NCBI RefSeq assembly: GCF_001467625.1
Contig: NZ_LNYB01000021.1
Location: 1-63,074 of the forward strand
From: Legionella feeleii
GTDB taxonomy: Bacteria > Pseudomonadota > Gammaproteobacteria > Legionellales > Legionellaceae
Direction of reading: 5' to 3'
Length of the DNA: 63,074 nucleotides
The position numbers and the translations under genes are program-made. Below the pieces are notes generated by a model. The model ran no database searches. It had not been told where the DNA came from and saw only the letters and a list, made by a program, of their open reading frames with translations. Positions 35,136 through 45,900 of the stretch are shown piece by piece. Positions within the stretch are counted from its first letter, which is position 1, and every line of letters starts with the position of its first letter.

Positions 35136-35741
35136 TCATCGTTTAAAATAATTCAAAACTCGGGAAGCGAATTTTATAACTTTAAATTCGCGGGCTTTAA
35201 ATACGGGGTCAATAGGCGTTTGGAAGAGATGATTGGTGTAATTGGATAAGGTTTTTGCAGCGATAGCCAGTACAAGGTCAAGAATTTGTTTTTCCTGATA
35301 CCCGGCATGAATAAATTCTTCCACGCTTTTTGGCGAAGGGTTTCCGCGTGACCATAACATTTCGCGCGTAAACTCAATCAGTGTTTGCATTTTTTGATCA
35401 GGCACAGGGTTATCATTTCGTATAGCATCGACTGTGTCCTGGGGAACTTTTGCTTGAAATTCGGCAGCAGTGGAGTGGGCAGCGACACAATAATCACAGC
35501 CATTTTCATAACTGATGACCAAAAAAATAATTTGTTGTTCAGCGGCTGAAAAACCCGAATGCCTGGCGAAATTATTATAAGCATCCAAATAGGTTTGTAA
35601 AATTTCAGGGGCATTGGCCATCGCCCTGAATAAATTGGGAATCATTTTTGCCTCAGTTTGAGAGCGCTCAAAAAGCTCCTTAACCCAATCGGAAGAGGCT
35701 TTGTCAACGAGGGTTGCTTTCATGGTGTATTTTTCTGTCAT
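35136..35741 (-). CDS. AhpD-like carboxymuconolactone decarboxylase-family protein
   Basis: 201 aa. I chose ATG 35741, with AAGGGA spaced well; ATG 35747 is too close to it. The family signature is clear: LVISYENGCDYCVAAHSTAA has the C-x-x-C redox pair and following His of AhpD/peroxidase-related proteins. Such proteins remove peroxides by a disulfide relay. The helical fold (mostly alpha) and FTREML-x(n)-PSP pattern agree. Monocistronic. Partner unknown. Confidence 0.85.
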   Translation of the reverse strand: MTEKYTMKATLVDKASSDWVKELFERSQTEAKMIPNLFRAMANAPEILQTYLDAYNNFARHSGFSAAEQQIIFLVISYENGCDYCVAAHSTAAEFQAKVPQDTVDAIRNDNPVPDQKMQTLIEFTREMLWSRGNPSPKSVEEFIHAGYQEKQILDLVLAIAAKTLSNYTNHLFQTPIDPVFKAREFKVIKFASRVLNYFKR

Positions 35742-35892
35742 ATCCATTCCCTTATTTAAGACACAAAAACCTGAAATTTATTAGCAAGGAAGGCAGATTA
35801 GTCTATTATCATGCCTGAAAGGGGTGATAATATTATCACCTCCCACACTCTCTATATTTAATGATAGCGTATCCTAACTGAGAGATAATGAC

Positions 35893-36537
35893 ATGGATGA
35901 CAAAATTGTTCTAACCGGGTTGATTGGTTTGGTTGCGGCTGTTTTGGTTGGTACTGGAGAATTCTTACTTCACTTTACCAATCAGGGCTATGATTCAAAA
36001 ATTCCTTATCATTTTATGCTGGATATTTCTCGCAATCGCTTAACGGTCGGCCATTTTATTGCTGTATTAGCGGCGCCGTTGTATTTGGTTGGATTTTGGC
36101 ATCTTTATAAAATGTTGGAGCCTGCGGGCGGTAGTTTGCCTTTAATTACGACGATGGTTATTGGCTATGGCTTTATAATGGGCATAATCTGGATAGGTTC
36201 ACGGGCAATGATTGGCTCTATCATTCAATCTAAAATCGGCCCCTCCGATTTAGCTGCCCTTATTCAATCCTATCAACTCTATGATGAATCGTTACTGCAA
36301 ATTATTCGTTTTACCACATTACTGGGTTCAGCCGGCTTTATTTACCTGGTATTTAATGGCAACACCGCTTATCCGAGCTGGATGTGGGTTTTTAATCCCA
36401 TCTTCTTATTGGTATCGGTCTTTTTAATTTATTTGATTATACCTGCGGTTGGAAAGTACATCATGCCTATTGCAATGAATGTGACCTATACCATTTTTTT
36501 CGCACTTTCAACCTACTTTGCGTTTAGACTCAGATAA
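35893..36537 (+). CDS. multi-pass membrane protein of unknown function
   Basis: 214 aa with about six hydrophobic segments (5-27, 50-70, 80-104, 130-150, 165-188, 192-210). Cytosolic start MDDKIVLTG. No transport or enzyme motif. A conserved-looking SRNRLTVGHFIAVLAAPLYLVG segment lies after the first helix. I cannot assign a family. It faces the convergent FG-GAP gene across a strong hairpin. Confidence 0.7.
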   Translation: MDDKIVLTGLIGLVAAVLVGTGEFLLHFTNQGYDSKIPYHFMLDISRNRLTVGHFIAVLAAPLYLVGFWHLYKMLEPAGGSLPLITTMVIGYGFIMGIIWIGSRAMIGSIIQSKIGPSDLAALIQSYQLYDESLLQIIRFTTLLGSAGFIYLVFNGNTAYPSWMWVFNPIFLLVSVFLIYLIIPAVGKYIMPIAMNVTYTIFFALSTYFAFRLR

Positions 36538-36545
36538 CGAAACCG

Positions 36546-36579
36546 AATGGATTCTGAACCAGATGATTCAGAATCCATT
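36546..36579. terminator. bidirectional hairpin between convergent genes
   Basis: Perfect 13-base arms AATGGATTCTGAA and TTCAGAATCCATT with an 8-base loop lie between the stops of two convergent genes. No long T-run follows, so termination strength is uncertain. Confidence 0.65.
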
Positions 36580-36610
36580 ACCTATATCAGACAAAAGGAT
36601 GTGAAAACTA

Positions 36611-38242
36611 TTACATGGGAGACTCAGCCATCTCAAACTTAATCGTGCTGTTTATTGCAGGTGCTGAAATAATTTTTTCCTTGCCATTCATGTAATGTAC
36701 CGTTAACGACTCAACCTGTTGTTCTTTACCCAAACCAAAGAAAATTTGGTTTCCCTGATAAGCGCATAAGCCTTGGGTAGGCACAAAAAACCGTGTTAAT
36801 GTTTTGCCGTTTGTTAGTTTTAATTTTAAAACTGCCCCAAGTGCTTCCGGTGCATTAGGCATAATAACCTTGAGATAATTATTATCTCCCCCCTGGTTAA
36901 TAAATGCTTTTAAGGGACCAGCTAAATTGGTATAAACCAGATCAGCATAGCCGTTTCCACTGAAATCAGTGCTTAATGGTGAAATGGCATAGTAAGGATC
37001 TTCAGCGTTTGCCTGTTTTTCAATCGATGCATAGGTGTTATTGGGTAATTCCTTTAAAACGCGTCCGGGTAAGCGGAAAATCCAGTGTAGAGGAAACTGG
37101 ACATAATTTTGGGCAATTACCAAATCCTGTTTGCCGTCGTTGGCAAAATCCTGAAAGAGAACGCCCCAGCCAAATTCATAATCGGCCGTTTTAGTTTGTT
37201 TGGCCACGTCTTCAAATTGAAAATTGCCGCGATTCGCCAGAAAAATATTGTCCCTTAATAAGTACTGATTTTTGTCCAAATCGCCGCGTACAATGAAATT
37301 GGGAGGTGTTGAGCCGATATTCCACCAATAAAACGGACCTATGTTACTAAAGAATAAATCGGGAAGCCCATTGTTCTCATAATCGCCCACCGCAATACCC
37401 ATGGGATAGGAATAGACAGCCGAAGTGGGGTTGGGCATATTCTTAAATGTTAAATTACCCATATTTTTATAAGTCCTGACTTGGCCGGTGTCGTGCGCAA
37501 CCACGAGGTCAAGTTCATTATCCCCATCTAAATCTACAAATACGCCCTGAAAAGTATTATGGATATAATCAAGTCCGGCTGCATCAGTTATATCGGTAAA
37601 AGTATTGTCGCCATTGTTTTTTAAAAGCAGGCTTTTAGCGCCGTAGTTTTTCTTATTAAAGATAGTTTGACCTTCTACATAAGCCGGTTTCAGGTACATT
37701 GCAATGTAAAGGTCAACCGTTCCTTTTTTCTGTAAGTCTGCATGCGCAATAGAGATAGGAGCGAATCGTTCATCAATCGGGATATCAAGCTTCTTAACAG
37801 TAAAGACGCCTTGATTATTTTCATAAAAATAAATACCGCTGTCTCTGGCTACAAAGAGGTCGGGTAATTGATTCCCCGTTGCATCTACGGCTACGACAGC
37901 GTAGGTGGTGTCATTGGCTGGTTTGGTTAATCCAGCTTCGTTCGATACATCTATAAACTGGTTATTTCGATAAACAAACAATTTATCGGGCTGATTATAG
38001 CCGCCACCTACAAACAAATATTGTTCTCCCTTGCCAAGTAGATCGAAAATAGCTGCTCCCATAAATGGAAGGGAGTGATTCTTATCATATTGGTGAGTAA
38101 AACCAACATCAACTTCCTTAAAGTGGGGAATTGATTCGGTATAGGTTTGCTCCGGGTAGGGGTTCGTAGGCCAAGTAATTTTACGGAAGGTAATGGCGAG
38201 GACAAGAACGATTAGGAGAGTGAAAATAATTTTCAAGATCAT
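36611..38242 (-). CDS. membrane-anchored FG-GAP/VCBS repeat protein (CRTAC1-like)
   Basis: 543 aa. One N-terminal membrane helix (1-20), then repeated FG-GAP/VCBS units with Asp-rich calcium-loop text such as DLDGDNELDLVVAHD, DYENNGLPDLFFSNIG and DATGNQLPDLFVARD, giving a beta-propeller facing the periplasm. The C-terminal ~75 residues (VLKLKLTNGKTLTRFFVPTQG ... VESLTVHYMNG) are an ASPIC/UnbV domain, the pairing seen in CRTAC1 and bacterial relatives. Role probably binding or adhesion; unknown. ATG 38242. Confidence 0.82.
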   Translation of the reverse strand: MILKIIFTLLIVLVLAITFRKITWPTNPYPEQTYTESIPHFKEVDVGFTHQYDKNHSLPFMGAAIFDLLGKGEQYLFVGGGYNQPDKLFVYRNNQFIDVSNEAGLTKPANDTTYAVVAVDATGNQLPDLFVARDSGIYFYENNQGVFTVKKLDIPIDERFAPISIAHADLQKKGTVDLYIAMYLKPAYVEGQTIFNKKNYGAKSLLLKNNGDNTFTDITDAAGLDYIHNTFQGVFVDLDGDNELDLVVAHDTGQVRTYKNMGNLTFKNMPNPTSAVYSYPMGIAVGDYENNGLPDLFFSNIGPFYWWNIGSTPPNFIVRGDLDKNQYLLRDNIFLANRGNFQFEDVAKQTKTADYEFGWGVLFQDFANDGKQDLVIAQNYVQFPLHWIFRLPGRVLKELPNNTYASIEKQANAEDPYYAISPLSTDFSGNGYADLVYTNLAGPLKAFINQGGDNNYLKVIMPNAPEALGAVLKLKLTNGKTLTRFFVPTQGLCAYQGNQIFFGLGKEQQVESLTVHYMNGKEKIISAPAINSTIKFEMAESPM

Positions 38243-38341
38243 TTTTAAAGATCCTTCTACTTAGATCTGATTATCTAAATCTTAGTATTTAATTGAAAGA
38301 AATCAAATAAATAATCTGTGGCAATCTGGAGAATTACTTTC

Positions 38342-38386
38342 GAGGAAGGCTTGAATTTTCCGCCCGGATTTAAGCCTCGTCTCCCT
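38342..38386. repeat. intergenic palindrome family, copy 12 (degenerate)
   Basis: GAGGAAGGCTTGAAT, TTTCCGCCCGGA, TTTAAGCCTCGTCTCCC. It lies 11 bp past the stop of the minus-strand CPBP gene and is the last copy seen before the housekeeping zone. Confidence 0.6.
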
Positions 38387-38397
38387 GGTTTGTTTGA

Positions 38398-39228
38398 TTA
38401 GGGATTAGGTACTTTCATAATGAGGTTCTCGTAATACGCTCTATCAGAATTCTTATGATTGCCACTCATTAGCCCCTTCCAAACTACTATCAAAACGACT
38501 CCCCAGAAAACCATATTTAAAATCCCGGCTTCCCCCGCCATATAAATGTAATAAGGGTTTTTTACATTGAATTGATAGGAACAGATTTGCCACGTGGCAT
38601 TAGAGGCCGAGTGGAATAGGACGCATGGCCATAGGCTTTGGCTTTTCAAGCGGATCCAGCCTATTGCAAAGGACATTAGTACTATTGTGGCGGTAAACAG
38701 TAAGGTGTTTATCAATAAATTACCTTCCTCGTAATAGGTGCCGGCAAAGATGAAGATAAAATGCCAAACAGCCCAGGTGATTCCCGTAAGAAATATGCCT
38801 TGTCGTAAGCCAAATAAGTTGATGAGCTTTGGTTGTAAAAATCCTCTCCACCCTATCTCTTCAGTCATTGCCCAAAGCAGCGGCCACATGAACATAAATA
38901 AAAAGGTGCGATAAATGACAGTATACGCGGGTAGTTTTAAGTCCAATGAGAAATACCCTAGAAGGGTTGCTAGTAGATAACTGGTTATAATCGCGGCAGC
39001 GGGTAAACAAATAGCGAGGAAGTACCATTGCACTTTACCCAGCTTAAAAAGACCTAACTCCATAAATCCCGCCATTTTCTGTCTGGACAAGAGAATCAGG
39101 CCTACCACTACGACGGCAGGGGCGGCTTGTGAAAGCGCATTCGCTAAAATTGAGTTTGAAATGGTTAATAAAAAAGTTAATGCGAAGGTCGTTATTGTGA
39201 AAGCGCTTATAATTTTTAGTTTATTCAT
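38398..39228 (-). CDS. CPBP-family intramembrane metalloprotease (Abi/CaaX-like)
   Basis: 276 aa, about 7-8 membrane helices. The catalytic motifs are present: EEIGWRGF (E123, E124, R128; the EExxxR motif), WHFIFI (H156) and the third motif FHSASNATW. In eukaryotes the family cleaves CaaX proteins; in bacteria members serve in bacteriocin self-immunity, peptide maturation or phage abortive infection. No direct partner gene adjoins; a leader-peptide gene is about 3.4 kb away. ATG 39228. Confidence 0.85.
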   Translation of the reverse strand: MNKLKIISAFTITTFALTFLLTISNSILANALSQAAPAVVVVGLILLSRQKMAGFMELGLFKLGKVQWYFLAICLPAAAIITSYLLATLLGYFSLDLKLPAYTVIYRTFLFMFMWPLLWAMTEEIGWRGFLQPKLINLFGLRQGIFLTGITWAVWHFIFIFAGTYYEEGNLLINTLLFTATIVLMSFAIGWIRLKSQSLWPCVLFHSASNATWQICSYQFNVKNPYYIYMAGEAGILNMVFWGVVLIVVWKGLMSGNHKNSDRAYYENLIMKVPNP

Positions 39229-39636
39229 GAATTCTCCGGAATCACATTCGATTAATTCAAGCTAAGAGAGCAAGGATTAACGCTCTGTAGTGACTCCTGA
39301 AAACATCAGGGAATCACCGCAGAGTAAAATAAGATTGTTGAGCATTTTTGGGGTTTTTAAATGCACTTTATAAGTGCTGATAGAAGGCGGCAATCAACTA
39401 CCAGCTGACTACAATGAAACTGAGCTCATACTAGACGATTTCGCGTCTATTTTTCAATGGCTTGTTCGCAAGAAAACTTTTATTTCCTCTGAGCTATCCC
39501 CATGCTTGCAGTCTGGTAGTAAGATTGAGCCCAGGAAGATAACAACACCGAGCGTAATAACTGGACCCATGTTCCAACAATCACAATTTTGTATTGAGTG
39601 TATAGAAGAATCCATCTTTTATCGCCACTCAATAAC
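39229..39636. other. 408-bp region with two competing small ORFs
   Basis: Minus strand 39454-39615 could encode a 53-aa single-pass membrane protein (MDSSIHSIQN, then NMGPVITLGVVIFLGSILL). The plus-strand GTG frame 39374-39664 could encode 96 aa but runs into the end of the nitroreductase gene. Neither has a strong ribosome binding site or known relatives, so I annotate neither as real. Confidence 0.3.
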
Positions 39637-40359
39637 TCATATTTTACCTACTGGCATTATATAAAGAGGGGTTTCTTCTTTAGGAAGTGCGAGGATTGCT
39701 CTAAAAGCTGGCTCATCCAAAGCCCCAATGCTAACGGTTCCAAGCCCTAGAGAAGTGGCTTGTAAGCACACGTTTTGTGCCGCATGTCCAATTTCCATAT
39801 GTACATATTGTTTGCCGCGATTGCCATATTTCTTTGTAGTTCTGGCATACATAGCAGTCATTACTAGATTAACTGGTGCAAATTTTATTGAATTTTGCTG
39901 CAGGGCTGCTGCTGTTAACGCGGTTCGCTTATCGCCTTTGACCATGAGTTGTAGCGCATTTTCTGCTGGTAAATAATGATATACACCCGTCGGTAAATCA
40001 CGAACGTTGCCACTAACCAGGTAAATTTCCAAGGGGTACAATGCACCTGCTGAAGGTGCTGTACGAAATCCCTCTGGCGAAGTGATGCCCTGTGCCGCCC
40101 AGAGTAATTGTGATACTTGCTGCAAAGTAATGGCATCCTCTTTATATTGTCTTATCGACCGGCGCTGTTTTAGTGCTTTTTCAAGGGAGGTTGTACTGTC
40201 ATAAAGTGGAGCGGGCAATTTAATTTTGGTCTCAACTCGCACTCGTGATGAAGGGCTTGGTTTATTAATCCCTTGTATAACCAGACTTAAAATGATCACT
40301 CCCACAATGACAAGGAATAGTATCCAACGCTTTTTCGTTGAACTATTAGTCCAGTGCAT
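39637..40359 (-). CDS. membrane-anchored SagB/ThcOx-type nitroreductase
   Basis: 240 aa. An N-terminal membrane anchor (about 12-30, ILFLVIVGVIILSLVIQG) precedes a nitroreductase fold: LKQRRSIRQY (FMN-binding start), LLWAAQGIT, the SAGALYPLEIYLV motif, and the GHAAQNVCLQATSLGLG motif. These are hallmarks of SagB-type flavoproteins, which in RiPP clusters oxidise azolines to azoles, though many members act elsewhere. No cyclodehydratase is present, so a RiPP role is not supported. ATG 40359. Probably FMN-dependent, periplasm-facing domain. Confidence 0.83.
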   Translation of the reverse strand: MHWTNSSTKKRWILFLVIVGVIILSLVIQGINKPSPSSRVRVETKIKLPAPLYDSTTSLEKALKQRRSIRQYKEDAITLQQVSQLLWAAQGITSPEGFRTAPSAGALYPLEIYLVSGNVRDLPTGVYHYLPAENALQLMVKGDKRTALTAAALQQNSIKFAPVNLVMTAMYARTTKKYGNRGKQYVHMEIGHAAQNVCLQATSLGLGTVSIGALDEPAFRAILALPKEETPLYIMPVGKI

Positions 40360-40477
40360 ATCTATTTCCCTTAGATTATGTTGTCAGCAAAATCTGAAAT
40401 ATTATTGACTTGACTTATTTGACAGACGACTGAGTAATTATTACAGCACTAACCCCATGTAAAACACACCATAGTGT

Positions 40478-42877
40478 TCACAAACTAACATGGTTTTCTT
40501 GCGCTAACCATTCTTTGATTGCCCTCTGAGAATCGTTAATCACCTGAATTAATTGATGATATAATTGTTCTAGCTTGTCACTGTGGCCAGCTTTATGATA
40601 ACGCTCTAAATACTGACACGCATATTTAAGTCGAGTGGTTCCACAATAAACTGCGCCGCTTTTAAGCTTATGGGCCAAGTCTTCAACCTTATCCCAGTTT
40701 TGCTCATTATAGGCGCTTTGAATTTTTAGTGAATCTCCAGGAAGTTCCTGATTTAACATCAATGAAAGCAACTCTCGAAGTACATCTTCATTACCGAGAT
40801 TGGTTATACCTGTTTCCAGATCAAATAGTGGATAATGATCTAGAAGAAAGAGCTCGTTTTCTGTTTCAGGCAAATCGACGCCTAACGTTTTAGTTTTTTG
40901 TATATTGCATGATTTAATAAATTGAGTGATTACCGTTTGTAATGTTGCCAGTTGAATTGGTTTACTTATGACCATATTCATGCCTGCCTGTAAGGATTCT
41001 GGCTTTGCAGCTGTGAGGCCATGTGCGGTTAAGCCGACAATAGGAATAGACGGTAGATTATTGTCAGTTTCCCACTTGCGGATGGCTCGAGCTAACTCGT
41101 TACCTGACATGCCAGGTAAGCCAATATCCGTAAGAATTAAATCAAAATGTTGAGAAGTAGCTAGTTCAAAGGCTTTTTCACCATCCGTTGCTGAAACAAA
41201 GCGACAACCCGTTTGTTGCGTAATGGTTTCTACAATTTTCAAAGCAATTAAATTGTCTTCTACCAATAAGAGGTATGGCGAGTCGCTATCAGCTGGCAGT
41301 TCTAAAATAGAATTTGAGGATTGAATGTTGATAGGTTCTTTTGAAGAAGGGATATTGGTCGGTTGAATAGGCTCAGAAATAACGGCATCTTCTTTTTTTC
41401 CGATAGCCATCGATAAGGTGAAATAAAAGGTAGTTCCCTTTCCTTCCTCGCTTTCTAATTCAATTTTGCCGCCTAGAAGGGAAACGTACTTTTCAACAAA
41501 GTGTAATCCCACGCCATGACCATGGTATTCTCCTTTATAAGAAGGGGAGATGCGATAAAATCGTTCAAAAACCTTGGATTGTAATTCTTTAGGAATACCA
41601 GTGCCTGTATCCGTGATTTTAAAATCAAGCTCTACGCGTTCATTACTCTTTGAACCTTGGGAAATGTCTATTAGAACGCTCCCATTTTCTGTAAATTTTA
41701 TTGCGTTACCTACTAGGTTAAGTAGAATCCGGTGTAATTTAAACCGATCGGAGACAAGAAACTGAGGGATTTGTTGATCAATTTTCACCTCTAAATTTAA
41801 GTTTTTCTGGTATATCATAGGTTGTTCCAGCCGAACAATACCTTCAATACTTTGGCGAAGATCAAACGTTTCCTCATGGATATCTTCTTCACTTACTTGT
41901 TCAGCAGAAACGACATCTAAAACACCATTCAGTAATTTTAATAATTGCTCACCGCTTTCATTAACCCACCGTGCATACTGTTTTTCTTGAGAATTCCCGG
42001 CACCGTCTTCCAGGAACTTGGACATCCCGATAATACCACTTAAGGGTGTACGGATATCATGACTCATGTTTGCTATAAATTCTGTCTTTGCCTGGTTAGC
42101 TGTTTCGGCTAATTGACGTGCTTCTTTTAAAGCCGTGATATCGACCGAAATTCCTGCAACCCCCACTACTTTACCTGTATTATCTCGCAGTGGGACGCGA
42201 CTTGTTAAAAGGTTTAACACGCTATTGTTAATATGAGGAATAGGAGGATCTTCAATACCAAAAATTGGCTGACCCGTAGTCATAACGTGTAGATCATCAT
42301 TTTTTAATTTTTCAGCAAGACCTTTAGGCCAATTGCATAGCTCTGAAAGCTCCTCATAGGATTTTCCTTTGAACTGCTCACGGGTCATGTTTAGCATAGA
42401 TAATACATTTTGGTTGCAGCCTAGCATCAAGCAATCTTTATCCATCCAGTAAACATTGCAGGGCATATTCTCAATAAGGGTTTCCAAGCGAAATATTTCG
42501 TTATGCTGTTTTTTAATCTCGTAGTTTGTTGTTTGCAAAATCAGGAAATTGGTATCATTAATTTTGATGCGCTCAATAAGCCATGCCAGGCTGATTTCCT
42601 CTCCTGCATTGGCGGGAATGGTGTGAATTAAATTCGCGCCAAAAAAACGCTGCCAGTCCTGCTTGGAAAAACAATTTTTGGTCGATTGAAGACAGAATTC
42701 ATTAAACGATTTACCAAGCGCTTCAGCTGCTGGGCAATCAAATAATTTTTCAGCTATGGGATTATAAATCACAATCCTCGATTCATTGTCTAAAAGAATA
42801 ATGGCTTCCTGACTATGCGTCACGAGAAATTGCGCAAGTTGATTATGAATAATAAAGTCGGTGTGATCGATTTTCAC
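40478..42877 (-). CDS. hybrid sensor histidine kinase (PAS-PAS-HK-REC-Hpt)
   Basis: 799 aa, GTG start 42877. No membrane segment, so a cytosolic sensor. Order: PAS ~15-120, PAS with PAC ~130-250, HisKA with phospho-site H273 in MSHDIRTPLSG, HATPase with N391 and DTGTGIP/GHGVGLHF boxes, receiver 533-655 with D584 in LTDIGLPGMSG, Hpt ~690-795 with H736 in LAHKLKSGA. It is a self-contained phosphorelay (His-Asp-His) that needs a further regulator. The receiver text resembles the stand-alone receiver at 1343-1741. It is divergent from the NRPS gene, so shared regulation is possible. Confidence 0.92.
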   Translation of the reverse strand: MKIDHTDFIIHNQLAQFLVTHSQEAIILLDNESRIVIYNPIAEKLFDCPAAEALGKSFNEFCLQSTKNCFSKQDWQRFFGANLIHTIPANAGEEISLAWLIERIKINDTNFLILQTTNYEIKKQHNEIFRLETLIENMPCNVYWMDKDCLMLGCNQNVLSMLNMTREQFKGKSYEELSELCNWPKGLAEKLKNDDLHVMTTGQPIFGIEDPPIPHINNSVLNLLTSRVPLRDNTGKVVGVAGISVDITALKEARQLAETANQAKTEFIANMSHDIRTPLSGIIGMSKFLEDGAGNSQEKQYARWVNESGEQLLKLLNGVLDVVSAEQVSEEDIHEETFDLRQSIEGIVRLEQPMIYQKNLNLEVKIDQQIPQFLVSDRFKLHRILLNLVGNAIKFTENGSVLIDISQGSKSNERVELDFKITDTGTGIPKELQSKVFERFYRISPSYKGEYHGHGVGLHFVEKYVSLLGGKIELESEEGKGTTFYFTLSMAIGKKEDAVISEPIQPTNIPSSKEPINIQSSNSILELPADSDSPYLLLVEDNLIALKIVETITQQTGCRFVSATDGEKAFELATSQHFDLILTDIGLPGMSGNELARAIRKWETDNNLPSIPIVGLTAHGLTAAKPESLQAGMNMVISKPIQLATLQTVITQFIKSCNIQKTKTLGVDLPETENELFLLDHYPLFDLETGITNLGNEDVLRELLSLMLNQELPGDSLKIQSAYNEQNWDKVEDLAHKLKSGAVYCGTTRLKYACQYLERYHKAGHSDKLEQLYHQLIQVINDSQRAIKEWLAQENHVSL

Positions 42878-42987
42878 GCTAGTATGTTATCCTTATGCCA
42901 TTTTGGTAAGTAATAAGTACTCGGAGTTTTCCTGGTTAATCAATTTATTTTATTTCTTTTGAATTATATACCATTGAGGATCCTAAT

Positions 42988-45900
42988 ATGGAGATAACCA
43001 CCTGCCTTATTGGAGAGGATAGTTTAGTTATTCAGTGTGGTGATCAACTTTTATCTCGCAATCATCGCATACACTTAGTTATTTCGCCACTAAACAGTGT
43101 TCAAGAGTGGGCTGAAGAACATGGAATTTCTTGGATTGCCAGTATTGATAAGCTTGCAAATATCGAGCCTTTCCAGGTTGATTACTTGTTCAGTATTGTG
43201 AATAGTCGCATTTTATCAAAATCAATTCGAAATTTGGCCCGATGTTATGCCATTAACTATCATGATTCACTTTTACCTAAATTTGCAGGTCTGAATTCTA
43301 CCTCCTGGGCACTTGTTCACAATGAAAAAGAGCATGGCGTCACCTGGCATATTATGAATGACAAGATTGATGAGGGGGAGATTGTTTATCAACAATCCTT
43401 GCCAATCTATCCTAATGATACGGTGCTTACATTAAATTTGCGTTGTTATGAAAATGCGATTTCATCATTTACACAGATGATTAAACTTATCGAAGCAGGT
43501 TTGCTTGCACCCAGAAAACAAGTGCTTGATAAGCGCAGTTATTTTGCTGCAAATCATCATTTACCTTGTTTTGGATTTATTGATTGGCGGCTTTTTTCCG
43601 CCAAAACGATTGAGCGCATAACCCGAGCTTTATCCATTCAAAAATATAGTAATCATGTTGGCACCTTAAAATTATTGGCAGACAGGGACTATGCTATTGT
43701 TTCCCAGGTTGAGTTGGGATGTGCTCCCAACACCGCTGAGAATAAATTAGGTACAATCCTGGATATTGATGAAAACGGCCTCGTCGTTAGTACAGTAGGT
43801 CAACCCATTAAATTTGTTGAATTACTCTCCTTGGCGGGTGAGCCAATTTCAATTAAAGATTGGGTAAATAGTCATGGCCTGCAAGTTGGGCAAGTCTTAC
43901 CTTACTACCGGGTAAAAGATATAGAGGCGCAAAGGAAATACCACAGTTCTGCATTAGCTAACGAGCGATATTGGATTAGTAAAATAAAAGCGATATCTGA
44001 GCATAATACTTTTAATCTACAGCGGCTCAAACAATCGATGGAATTTGAACGTTTGGAAACATCCATTTGCTTAAATGACATTTTCCCCAGCAAGCAATTT
44101 GATAACAAGGTAGAACTGCTATTAACAGCCATATTAGTCTATTTGTATCGCTTAAATAACCAGGAGCAGCTATCAGTTTCGATTGTTCAGCCTGAGTATA
44201 ATCATCTTCAAGAGCAATTCGGCCCTTTATTTTCAGGGTTTTTACCGTTGCTTTTCCATAAAGAAAATGATTTTTCATTTCAAGAGGCACTTGAGTCGGT
44301 AACCAAATCATTGGTCGAACTCGATAAGCGTTCTGTATTTCTGAGTGATATTGCTGCAAGACACCCTGAGTTGAAAGGAAGTCAAATGGAATCAGGGATT
44401 GTTATTAATCTTTCAGGGGCTAATAAGGATTATCCCTGCCAAACGGAAACTGTGCTTTATTTTAATTTGGATCCGGATAGAGGTAAAATTGAGATTCTGC
44501 ATCGTATGGAGTTGAACAGAGATGATTCTTTACTGAAAGAACTCATGTCGCATTGTACCCAGCATCTCGTTAATATCCTTATCCAGTTAATTAATTACCC
44601 TTTTGTAAGTGCAAGAAAGTTTTGTTTTTTGACACAAGCCGAACGTTACAACTTATTGCAGGTATGGGGAAAAGGAAAGACGAGATATCTGCCTGAAAAA
44701 TCACTGGCAATGCTTTTTGAAACCCAAGTGGCAAGCAATCCTGATAAGGTAGCTGTTTATTTCAATCATTTGTCAGTAACTTATTTGGAGTTGAATGAAC
44801 TCGCTGAGCGGGTTGCTAATCGAATACGGCAGCAACAAATTCCTCCACAACATTTTATCGGATTGTACCTTCAGCGAAGTATAGAGATGCTTGCTGTGAT
44901 ACTAGGTATTTTAAAGGCAAATTGTGCCTATGTCCCTCTGGATACCAAATATCCTTTACTGAAAATAGAACAAATTGTTGAAGATGCTAATCTTTCTTGC
45001 CTTTTTATCCAGCAAAAATCAGTGGAACAATTTAACGATTTTTTCAAGCAAAAAGAAAAAAAGGTTGAGCTGTTAACCATCGAGGCCATTTTATCGACCC
45101 CGCAAAAAGCCTGCGAACAGGTACCAAACGGTTTAACCATAACCAACAAGATTGCTTATATTATGTTTACTTCGGGTACAACAGGAAGGCCAAAGGGAGT
45201 TGTTGTCACCCATAGAAACATTATTAATTATTGCAAGTGGTTCACGGAGACAACCCATTTTGATGAAAAATGTACTATTGATTTCTCCTCATCCATTGCC
45301 TTTGATCTCTCTGTACCTTGTACCCTCGCGCCTTTATTAGTGGGGGGGGCCATTGCTATAGCCACTGATGTTCAAAAAACAAACCCACAACTTTATCTGA
45401 CCCATCTTAAAAAGCACCAGGTCACCCATGCGGAGTTAACCCCTGGTTATCTTGAAATGTTGCTGAATTATCCAGAAGAAGTGATTGATTTGGTTCATTT
45501 GCGTTATTTGTTACTTGGGGCTGATGTCGTTTTAAGTACTGATGTGAAACGATGGTTATCGCTATGCCCTCACCATCAGGTCATCAATGAGTATGGTCCT
45601 ACGGAAACTACGGTGTCAGTAACTTCTTATTTTGTGAATAAGGATGAATTGGATAAAGGAACCTCTGTCCCGATTGGCCAACCGGCTTTTAATTCGACTG
45701 GTTATGTTCTCGATCAATACAAAAATCTCTGTCCTTTTGGTGTAAAAGGAGAGCTGTATATTGGCGGAGCTCAAGTGACCAAAGGTTATCTGAATCGGCC
45801 TGACCTGACACAAGAGAAATTTATCCATGTGGATTTCACAAAGCCTGATGAAGTGCTTTATCGTACGGGCGATATGGTGTGTTGGTTGCCAGGTGGAAGT

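Noticed and set aside
39374-39664. 96-aa plus-strand GTG frame before the nitroreductase stop
   Set aside because: Overlaps the nitroreductase 3' end, no ribosome binding site and biased composition; a minus-strand 53-aa frame competes and neither is convincing.
39637-40359. SagB-like nitroreductase as part of an azole RiPP cluster with the leader peptides
   Set aside because: No cyclodehydratase or YcaO gene is in the window and the protein has its own membrane anchor, so the RiPP link is unsupported.
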